Source: Syntrophomonadaceae bacterium
GTDB lineage: Bacteria > Bacillota > Dethiobacteria > PWVN01
Assembly: GCA_003561835.1 (NCBI GenBank)
Contig: PWVN01000149.1
Coordinates: forward strand, 1-5,774
DNA: 5,774 nucleotides
Reading direction: 5' to 3'
A program made the translations under genes and the position numbers. Each line of letters opens with the position of its first letter. Within the stretch, counting starts at the first letter, position 1. Below the pieces are notes generated by a model, which was not told the origin of the DNA, ran no database searches, and worked only from the letters and a program-made list of their open reading frames with translations. This document shows positions 1 through 4,853 of this stretch, one piece after another.

Positions 1-513
1 GACCATGGCCATGCCCCCTTCACCCTTGATGGCCTTTAATCCCAGAGTCCCATCGGTACCGGAACCCGATAGGATGATGCAGATGGCCTGCTCTTTTCGG
101 TTTTCGGCCAGGGAGCGAAAGAAGGTGTCGATGGGAAGCCGCACCCCCCGGGTCGGGCCGACCTGGTGCAAAGAGAGTTTGCCCTGCCGGAGGGTGATAT
201 CCCGGCCCGCAGGAGCCGTATAAATGGTTCGAGGCAATACTTCCACCCCATCTTTGGCCTCACACACGTCAAGTTCTGTATACCTTTCCAGAAGGTCGCA
301 GAGAATGCTCTTATGGTCAGGGTGCAGGTGTTGGACCAAAACATAGGCCGTCTTTTTGTCACCGTCCACGGGAAGGTGGGCAAAGAAGGTTTCCAGGGCT
401 TTCAGCCCCCCGGCCGATGCCCCGATGCCCACAATGGGGAAATTCGAACTGCAGGTATCCCTGGGATCACCTTTATTGGTTCTGTCGGCCCCGGAGCCGT
501 CCTTAACAGTCAT
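1..513 (-). CDS. CheB-type protein-glutamate methylesterase domain, probably CheB-CheR hybrid (partial, N-terminus)
   Basis: This is the first 171 codons of a gene cut by the left edge. The frame is open from ATG at 513-511 to base 1. The start is supported by GGAGG at 525-521, seven bases upstream. The product matches the CheB catalytic domain. GIGASAGG carries the nucleophile Ser33, the VQHLHPDH segment carries His62, and SGSGTDGTLGLKAIKGEGG carries Asp154, so the full Ser-His-Asp triad is present. CheB removes methyl groups from glutamates of chemoreceptors in the cytoplasm. The domain begins about 25 residues in, so there is no N-terminal response-regulator receiver as in classical CheB. 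The wording of the last motif resembles the CheB-CheR-PAS fusion proteins, in which a CheR methyltransferase follows. The fusion is inference, because the continuation lies outside the window. The gene points away from the neighbouring locus and has its own upstream region. Confidence 0.9.
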   Translation of the reverse strand, partial: MTVKDGSGADRTNKGDPRDTCSSNFPIVGIGASAGGLKALETFFAHLPVDGDKKTAYVLVQHLHPDHKSILCDLLERYTELDVCEAKDGVEVLPRTIYTAPAGRDITLRQGKLSLHQVGPTRGVRLPIDTFFRSLAENRKEQAICIILSGSGTDGTLGLKAIKGEGGMAMV

Positions 514-546
514 GGCTTTACCTCCGGCCTGATAGGTTCGATTCTG

Positions 547-576
547 AATATACTTTTTAGCCTTAATAAATTTCGA
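547..576 (-). promoter_or_regulatory. Putative sigma-A promoter of the CheB-like gene with overlapping Spo0A-like box
   Basis: Read on the minus strand, TCGAAA (576-571) and TATATT (552-547) are separated by 18 bases. This is an acceptable match to TTGACA/TATAAT and would start transcription near 540, about 15 bases before the GGAGG of the CheB-like gene. TGTCGAA at 578-572 is an exact match to the core of the Spo0A box and overlaps the -35 hexamer. A 7-base match can occur by chance in a window of this size, so the box is only suggestive. Confidence 0.4.
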
Positions 577-628
577 CATGCTACAAAATTTTTCCTGCCT
601 TTTCTTTGCCGTGTTACCCCTCTGACAC

Positions 629-660
629 AAAAAAAAACGCCGGCAATGCTGACGGTGCTC
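629..660 (-). terminator. Possible weak intrinsic terminator of the ArsS operon
   Basis: On the minus strand, GC-rich DNA (660-638) is followed by nine T residues (637-629), about 50 bases after the stop of the glycosyltransferase gene. The T-run is typical of an intrinsic terminator. The hairpin before it is poor: a CCG/CGG core with a large loop, extended only by mismatched and G-U pairs. Position and polarity fit the end of the two-gene transcript. Confidence 0.3.
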
Positions 661-704
661 TCGACTGGGATCAGGCCTCTAGAAACGAATATTGGCCCGG
701 ATTC

Positions 705-1301
705 TCAGGGGGAACCCTGATCAAAGGGCAACAGAGACAGGTCTTTTGGCCTGTCCACATCGGCCAGTTCAGCCAGGATTGCGGTTTTTAATCCCATGGC
801 GTCGGCCTTTTTTCTGGCTTGGCAGAAAACTTCACCCGTTCCCCAGGGGATGCCTGTGAAGATCTCCGGGCATAGATTTCTCAATCCAATCAAGTAATAA
901 CCGCCATCGGCAGCCGGGCCCAATACCAGGTCCCACCGGGTAAGGAGCAGGAAGGCCTTCTCCACATGCGTCTTTTCCAGCCCCGGGCAGTCCGTGCCCA
1001 CGGCCACCACCCTGTCCTCTCCCTGACGGAAGGCGTGCAAGAAGGCCGTATGAAGCCTCTCTCCCAGGCTTCCAGGCCCCTGGGGGGTGTATACAAACTC
1101 TCTACCCAGCCACTCCCTCATTAATTCCTCATTTCCGCCGTCATAACACACTTCTATTTTCGCCGTGCCCTTTAATTTCACTAATGTGTCCTCCGTCATC
1201 CGGCGGTGCAGCCTCTTGGCGCCGTCAGCTCCCAGGGCCGGTATCAGGCGGGTCTTCACCCGGCCGGCTTCGGGGTAGCGGGTAAAGATCAGCAGCCTCA
1301 C
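705..1301 (-). CDS. GT-A glycosyltransferase-like protein, TIGR04282 type (rSAM/selenodomain-associated transferase 1)
   Basis: A complete 198-residue cytoplasmic protein with a nucleotide-diphospho-sugar transferase (GT-A/CofC-like) fold. Motifs seen: FTRYPEAGRVKTRL at 6-19, the nucleotide-binding loop; QGPGSLGERL at 74-83; VGTDCPGL at 101-108, with the metal-binding Asp; and GPAADGGYYLIGL at 128-140. The ending DVDRPKDL at 181-188 is also typical. The length is usual for the family. The start is GTG at 1301-1299, which overlaps the upstream radical SAM stop codon as GTGA and implies translational coupling. Members of this family are regularly encoded beside ArsS-type radical SAM proteins and are annotated as arsenosugar biosynthesis glycosyltransferases. 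The sugar donor and acceptor are not established from sequence. The alternative broad name is DUF2064 protein. Confidence 0.85.
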   Translation of the reverse strand: MRLLIFTRYPEAGRVKTRLIPALGADGAKRLHRRMTEDTLVKLKGTAKIEVCYDGGNEELMREWLGREFVYTPQGPGSLGERLHTAFLHAFRQGEDRVVAVGTDCPGLEKTHVEKAFLLLTRWDLVLGPAADGGYYLIGLRNLCPEIFTGIPWGTGEVFCQARKKADAMGLKTAILAELADVDRPKDLSLLPFDQGSP

Positions 1302-2263
1302 TTACGACCCACCTCCAGACTCCCCTGGCAGGAGGACCCTGCCCCCGCCGTGCAGCCTAGGCAGTGCTCTCCCGTCACGATGGGCCGTTTTTCCAGGGGT
1401 TTCCGGGCAAACTCACCGATTTTAAAGGGCGGGCCTGCCAGGGGGATCCCCAGGGCAAGGTTGAAATCGCAGTCATACAGGTTCCCGTCCCAATCCACAG
1501 AAACGTTCCTGCGGCACATCAATTTGTCCAGAACCCCCCTGTTAAAGGAACTGTAGAGGAGGCGGAGGTATTCCTTTGCCTGTTTGTGCCGCTGCAGGGT
1601 GGAACGGAACCTGCCGATGGGCATATTCGTTATGGTGAGCAGCCTCGTAAAGGTAACCCCGTACTGCTTTTTCAACTCCCGGCGGTAAAGCGCTTCCAGT
1701 TCCCCCTGGCTCCCGGGCAAGAAAGGGCCGCCGGGGTTAAAAACTATTTCCAGGTCCGGCCCCTGCCCTGTACCGTAGCCCAGGCCGTTTAACATCTGCA
1801 GGGAGGCAATGCTTTTGGCAAAAGCCCCCTCCCCCCGCTGAGACTCCACATTCTTTTCCAGGTAGCACGGGAGAGACGCGACAAGCTGGACTTCTCTTTC
1901 CCTGAAAAAAACAGCCAGCCCCTCAAGGCCCGGTTCCAGAAGAGCCGACAGGTTTGTGCGCACCTTTACCCGGGCATCAAGCCGCCTCAACTCGATGATA
2001 AAGGGTTGTAGCCGGGGATTCAGCTCCGGAGCCCCACCCGTCAGCTCAACTGATGCTACTTTGTTCCTGTCCACCACCCGCAGGATCTCCAGCATCGTCC
2101 CCCATCCCATTTCTTCCCTTCGATCAGGGGAAGCTTCCAGGTGGCAGTGGTGGCAGGCCATATTACAGCGCCTGCCCAGGTTAACCTGGATTCCCCTCAC
2201 TTCACAAGCCCGAAGCGGCCCGGCCAGGGATTCAAAGACATTTTCATCATAAGCCCGTTCCAT
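1298..2263 (-). CDS. arsS: Radical SAM/Cys-rich protein of the arsenosugar biosynthesis ArsS type
   Basis: A complete 321-residue protein. The radical SAM cluster motif CNMACHHC (Cys33, Cys37, Cys40) is followed by VELTGGAPELNP (72-83), the GGxP-like SAM-binding segment. The C-terminal half holds Cys250, CDFN with Cys265 (265-268), and a terminal Cys-rich tail HCLGCTAGAGSSCQGSL (300-316) with Cys301, Cys304 and Cys312. This tail is diagnostic of the TIGR04167 family, some members of which are selenoproteins; here every position I can see is Cys. In cyanobacteria ArsS transfers a 5'-deoxyadenosyl group to dimethylarsinous acid, giving an arsenosugar precursor. That substrate is inferred here, because no arsM is in the window. 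The ATG at 2263-2261 is preceded by TAAGGAG (2277-2271). It is the first gene of a two-gene minus-strand operon, read from the AT-rich divergent promoter region. Confidence 0.87.
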   Translation of the reverse strand: MERAYDENVFESLAGPLRACEVRGIQVNLGRRCNMACHHCHLEASPDRREEMGWGTMLEILRVVDRNKVASVELTGGAPELNPRLQPFIIELRRLDARVKVRTNLSALLEPGLEGLAVFFREREVQLVASLPCYLEKNVESQRGEGAFAKSIASLQMLNGLGYGTGQGPDLEIVFNPGGPFLPGSQGELEALYRRELKKQYGVTFTRLLTITNMPIGRFRSTLQRHKQAKEYLRLLYSSFNRGVLDKLMCRRNVSVDWDGNLYDCDFNLALGIPLAGPPFKIGEFARKPLEKRPIVTGEHCLGCTAGAGSSCQGSLEVGRK

Positions 2264-2280
2264 AGTGACTCTCCTTACTT

Positions 2281-2328
2281 TTGTCCAGTTTTTGTATCAA
2301 TTATTATTATTATATGATAATATTGAAA
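2281..2328. promoter_or_regulatory. Overlapping divergent promoters of the arsS and oxidoreductase operons
   Basis: The 87-base gap between the two start codons is strongly AT-rich in an otherwise GC-rich region. On the plus strand, TTGTAT (2292-2297), 18 bases and GATAAT (2316-2321) make a reasonable sigma-A promoter with a start near 2328, just ahead of AAAGGAG (2335-2341). On the minus strand a perfect TATAAT (2314-2309) would start near 2302, leaving a leader of about 25 bases to TAAGGAG (2277-2271). Its -35 is poor (TTGTTT at 15 bases). The two -10 elements lie almost on top of each other, so the two operons may compete or share control. Confidence 0.55.
2298..2325. promoter_or_regulatory. 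Imperfect dyad in the divergent promoter, possible operator
   Basis: CAATTATTAT at 2298-2307 and ATAATATTG at 2317-2325 form inverted arms that match apart from one extra T in the left arm, separated by nine bases. The dyad covers both predicted -10 hexamers, so a protein bound here would block both promoters. ATA/TAT-rich dyads are typical of metal-responsive ArsR/SmtB repressors, but no regulator gene is in the window. A short run of ATT repeats contributes to the symmetry and could make it coincidental. Confidence 0.3.
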
Positions 2329-2350
2329 AAAACAAAAGGAGCCGTTGAGT

Positions 2351-3715
2351 ATGAAAGAATATGACCTGATCATCATCGGCGGAGGCGCTGCCGGCCTGGT
2401 GGCCTCGGTGGCTGCCGGCGCCTTCGGGGCCAGGACAGCCCTGGTGGAGATTGAAAACCGGTTGGGGGGAGAATGTTCCTGGACAGGGTGTGTCCCATCC
2501 AAGGCCCTGATCTCTGCGGCTTCCCTGGCCTTTCGCAGCGGCGTGGAGCCAGATAACGTCATGGAACAGGTCCGGCGGACGGTGGAAGAAGCCAGCCGGG
2601 CCTCCAAGGCAAAGGATTTGCTCAAGAAGTATCAGGTGGACCTCTACTTTGGCCCCTCAAAATTCACGGACAACCGTACCCTGGAGACGGAACAGGGCCC
2701 CTTAAAGGCCGGGAAATTTCTCCTCTGCACGGGTTCAAGCGCCCTTCGCCCGGAGCTTCCGGGCCTGACGGATGATCATCTGACCAACAGGGAGCTATGG
2801 CAGCTGAAAAAACCCCCGTCTTCTCTCCTGGTCATCGGCGGCGGCCCTATCGGGACGGAAATGGCCCAGGCCTTCCACCGTCTGGGCTCCAAGGTAACCC
2901 TGGTTCATTCCCGGGACCGGCTGCTGCCCCGGGATGACGCGGAATTGGCCCGGGAACTGACGGGGCTTCTCCTGGAGGAAGGCCTGGATGTCCGCCTTAA
3001 TTTCCGGGCGAAAGAAGTCAAAAGGACTCAGGAGGGCTGGGAACTGAATAACGGCAGCGACACCTTCTTCGGAGAGCACCTGCTGATATCCCTGGGGCGC
3101 CGGGCGAATACGGCGGGTTTGAATCTGGAAGCAGCCGGGGTAGCCTATAGCCGGGATCAGATTAAAGTGGACCGCTACCTGCGCACCACGGCCCCGAACA
3201 TCTGGGCAGCCGGTGACTGCACCGGCGGGTTACGCTTCTCCCATACGGCGGAGATAGAGGCCAAAATAGCGGTGCGCAACGCCCTCTTTCCCTTAAACAG
3301 CCGCCCCAACTACCAGGGCGCACCCTGGGCGACCTTTACCGACCCGGAACTGGCCCACCTGGGCCTTACAGAAGAGGAGTGCAGGGAGAAAAACCTGACG
3401 TACCGGGTATACTATCAGCCCTTCAGCGGTGATGACCGGGCCATTGCCGATAAAACAACAAAAGGCAGAGTGAAGATTATTGCATCTCCTTACGGAAAGC
3501 TGCTGGGGGTCCACATCCTGGGCCCCAGGGCCGGGGAACTGATCAACGAATTCGTTCTGGCCCGCCGTAAAGGGCTGCGGGTCCACGACATCGGCCTTAC
3601 CGCCCATGTTTACCCCACCCTGGGGCTGGCCCTGCAGCGGGCTACCGATGATTGGTTTGCCGGGTGGGCGGAAAAACCCTGGGCCAGGTTCCTGCTCAAT
3701 ACTTTTAGAAGATGA
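2351..3715 (+). CDS. Mercuric-reductase-like FAD/NAD(P)-dependent disulfide oxidoreductase
   Basis: A complete 454-residue class I pyridine nucleotide-disulfide oxidoreductase. In order: the FAD dinucleotide fold GGGAAGL (10-16); the redox-active pair GGECSWTGCVPSK with Cys42 and Cys47; the NAD(P) fold VIGGGPIGTE (161-170); the second FAD motif IWAAGDCTGG (284-293); and the dimerisation domain from about 320. The C-terminal motif reads HVYPTLGL (419-426). The catalytic His of lipoamide dehydrogenase is replaced by Tyr421 and the partner Glu by Leu426. Tyr is common in the mercuric-reductase-like branch, so the name dihydrolipoyl dehydrogenase would mislead. There is no N-terminal HMA metal-binding domain. 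ATG 2351 was chosen over in-frame TTG 2345 because AAAGGAG ends nine bases before the ATG and only three before the TTG. Its stop overlaps the next start as ATGA. The electron acceptor is unknown; reduction of an arsenic, selenium or thiol substrate for the pathway is inference. Confidence 0.85.
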   Translation: MKEYDLIIIGGGAAGLVASVAAGAFGARTALVEIENRLGGECSWTGCVPSKALISAASLAFRSGVEPDNVMEQVRRTVEEASRASKAKDLLKKYQVDLYFGPSKFTDNRTLETEQGPLKAGKFLLCTGSSALRPELPGLTDDHLTNRELWQLKKPPSSLLVIGGGPIGTEMAQAFHRLGSKVTLVHSRDRLLPRDDAELARELTGLLLEEGLDVRLNFRAKEVKRTQEGWELNNGSDTFFGEHLLISLGRRANTAGLNLEAAGVAYSRDQIKVDRYLRTTAPNIWAAGDCTGGLRFSHTAEIEAKIAVRNALFPLNSRPNYQGAPWATFTDPELAHLGLTEEECREKNLTYRVYYQPFSGDDRAIADKTTKGRVKIIASPYGKLLGVHILGPRAGELINEFVLARRKGLRVHDIGLTAHVYPTLGLALQRATDDWFAGWAEKPWARFLLNTFRR

Positions 3716-4383
3716 TCTCCATCATTGTCCCCACATGTAACGAAGAGATGCTTTTGGCTTTCTGCCTGGATCGGGTGTTTAGCCAGAAAGGCGAATACCA
3801 GGTTATCATATCCGACGGAGGGAGCACCGACAGGACCCTGGAGATCGCCCGACGCTATAGCGCCCTGGTTGTTGCCCGGGAAATGCCAAATCTGGCCGGG
3901 CAGTTGAACGCCGGAGCCGCTTTGGCCGCAGGCAACATCCTTTTGTTTTTGCATGCAGATTCCCTGCTGCCCTCCGGCTCGGTTGCCCGCCTCGAGGCCC
4001 TGCCGGACAGGGTGGCGGGAGGTGCCTTCACCATGGAGGTTGCCGGCCACCGCCCTTTTTACCGCCTTTTATCCTGGGGCGGCAATCTGTACTGCCGCCT
4101 GACAGGCACCTATTTTGGTGACCGGGGTATTTTTGTCCGCTCCGCTGTTTTTCAAGAGATGGGCGGTTTCGCCGATCTCCCCATCATGACCGATGTGGAG
4201 TTCTCCCGGCGCCTCAAGGATTGGGGCAGAACGGTTCTCTTGCCGGGCCCGATCATGAGCAGCAGCCGCAAATTCGACAGGGAAAATCCCTGGAGAACCC
4301 TTTACCTCATAATCTATGCCTTGATTGCCTTCAGGCTGAAGGTGGACCCCGTCAAGATCAAGGAAAGATACTACAGGAAATAA
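3712..4383 (+). CDS. Family 2 glycosyltransferase, TIGR04283 type (rSAM/selenodomain-associated transferase 2)
   Basis: A complete 223-residue GT-A glycosyltransferase. IIVPTCNEE (4-12) and SDGGSTDRT (34-42) bind the nucleotide. LFLHADSLLP (78-87) holds the DxD-like metal site. FGDRGIFVR (135-143) and IMTDVEFSRRL (158-168) are signatures of the TIGR04283 group, although Thr160 stands where Glu (MED) is usual. A hydrophobic stretch near 195-208 may touch the membrane; there is no signal peptide. The start codon overlaps the oxidoreductase stop (ATGA, 3712-3715) and has only a weak ribosome binding site, so it is probably coupled. The family is encoded with ArsS-type radical SAM proteins and is annotated as an arsenosugar biosynthesis glycosyltransferase. 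The donor and acceptor are not known here. It is the plus-strand counterpart of the type 1 transferase in the divergent operon. Confidence 0.87.
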   Translation: MISIIVPTCNEEMLLAFCLDRVFSQKGEYQVIISDGGSTDRTLEIARRYSALVVAREMPNLAGQLNAGAALAAGNILLFLHADSLLPSGSVARLEALPDRVAGGAFTMEVAGHRPFYRLLSWGGNLYCRLTGTYFGDRGIFVRSAVFQEMGGFADLPIMTDVEFSRRLKDWGRTVLLPGPIMSSSRKFDRENPWRTLYLIIYALIAFRLKVDPVKIKERYYRK

Positions 4384-4407
4384 TCTACAAGGAGGGGAAT
4401 GCAGGTA

Positions 4408-4692
4408 ATGGATATCAACATTTCAGAAGAAGCGAAAGATTACATGTTAAAGCAGTCAGGCTCTGCCACCCTGTACATGACGGACAGCGGGGGGTGTTGA
4501 AAAACCCACTCCCGAGTTCCTGCCGTGTATGCAGGAAAACCCAAAAGCAGTCCGGAAAAGTTCCAGGAGGCGGATTACGAGGGTTTAAAGCTCTACCTGG
4601 ACGAAGAAATGGCTCAGAGCCCTATCAAGATCTTCATGCGGGGTTGGTGGATTTTTAAAGAGCTGGTGGTTCGTGTGCCAATAAAGGAGTAA
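4408..4692 (+). CDS. CC/Se motif (HesB-related) selenoprotein with in-frame UGA-encoded selenocysteine
   Basis: A 94-residue small protein once the TGA at 4498-4500 is read as selenocysteine (residue 31). The frame is open from ATG 4408 through TGA to TAA 4690-4692. The sequence before it, INISEEAKDYMLKQSG then LYMTDSGGC-Sec, matches the TIGR01911 HesB-related family. There a Cys-Cys or Cys-Sec pair occupies the position of a conserved cysteine of HesB/IscA iron-sulfur proteins. The downstream half (KFQEADYEGLKLYLDEE, then IKIFMRGWW) is good coding sequence, not decayed DNA, and a hairpin follows the UGA directly. An AAGGAGGGG (4389-4397) lies upstream. An in-frame ATG at 4399 sits only three bases from GGAGG, so ATG 4408 is preferred though spaced a little long. 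It lies 24 bases after the glycosyltransferase stop and so is likely cotranscribed. The biochemical role is unknown; redox or metal/selenium handling for the ArsS pathway is inference. Confidence 0.85.
4498..4537 (+). promoter_or_regulatory. Putative bacterial SECIS element for UGA recoding
   Basis: Behind the in-frame TGA, TTCCTGC (4517-4523) and GCAGGAA (4531-4537) form a perfect 7-bp stem with a 7-base loop CGTGTAT. The loop has G at its second position (4525), 24 bases after the TGA. Bacterial SECIS elements are expected to have such a G at the start of a short apical loop at about this distance, where the elongation factor SelB binds. The element lies inside the coding sequence, as is normal in bacteria. 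Confidence 0.75.
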
Positions 4693-4704
4693 GCCCAAAG
4701 TTTC

Positions 4705-4728
4705 CAGGCCCCTCCACTCCAGGGCTTG
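4705..4728 (+). other. Hairpin after the selenoprotein gene, not a clear terminator
   Basis: CAGGCCC (4705-4711) can pair with GGGCTTG (4722-4728) through seven pairs including one G-U, with a 10-base loop. It starts 13 bases after the selenoprotein stop, the expected place for an operon end, but no T-run follows. It may be a degenerate or factor-assisted terminator, or simply a structure in the spacer. The rest of the spacer to 4784 shows nothing I can name with confidence. Confidence 0.25.
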
Positions 4729-4784
4729 TCCAATCACAGGGAAATCAACCACGCTTATTTCTAAAAAGCGAAGGAGTGAATCCT

Positions 4785-4853
4785 ATGGCATGGATTGAAG
4801 AAAAGAAAAGTTCTGCTGGAGGTAATGATGCGAATAACAAAAAAGGTTTTTAA
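4785..4853 (+). CDS. 22-codon leader ORF overlapping the diguanylate cyclase start
   Basis: A tiny ORF, MAWIEEKKSS then AGGNDANNKKGF, with a strong ribosome binding site AAGGAG (4771-4776) eight bases before its ATG. The peptide is hydrophilic and lysine-rich, and I do not recognise it. Its end (TAA 4851-4853) overlaps the first 26 bases of the diguanylate cyclase gene in a different frame, and its codons carry that gene's GGAGG. It could therefore act by translational coupling, with ribosomes on the leader exposing the downstream start. Alternatively it could be the original N-terminus of the larger gene separated by a frameshift, but the cyclase already has a natural start and membrane topology, which argues against this. 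Expression is not proven. Confidence 0.4.
   Translation: MAWIEEKKSSAGGNDANNKKGF

Noticed and set aside
166..720. A 184-codon plus-strand ORF opposite the CheB-like gene and its upstream region
   Set aside because: It is antisense to a clear CheB domain and has no recognisable motif; GC-rich DNA gives such open antisense frames.
705..720. Perfect TCAGGG/CCCTGA hairpin over the stop codon of the transferase 1 gene as a terminator
   Set aside because: It is only six base pairs, lies within the coding end, and has no T-run after it on the minus strand.
1298..1300. TGA at the end of arsS as a second selenocysteine codon
   Set aside because: It is followed within a few codons by another in-frame TGA, forms the normal GTGA overlap with the next gene, and the Cys-rich tail is already complete before it.
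1364..1792. A 142-codon plus-strand ORF opposite arsS
   Set aside because: It is a shadow of the radical SAM gene on the other strand.
3610..4050. A 146-codon minus-strand ORF opposite the oxidoreductase and glycosyltransferase
   Set aside because: It is antisense to two genes with strong motifs and has no ribosome binding site or domain of its own.
4408..4500. Selenoprotein gene read as a pseudogene or as a 30-residue peptide ending at TGA
   Set aside because: The codons after TGA stay in frame to a normal TAA and look like real protein, the residue before is the family Cys, and a SECIS-like hairpin follows.
4221..4658. A 145-codon plus-strand ORF across the end of the glycosyltransferase and the start of the selenoprotein gene
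   Set aside because: It is in a different frame from both well-matched genes, has no recognisable domain, and its apparent length is a by-product of the UGA that interrupts the real gene.
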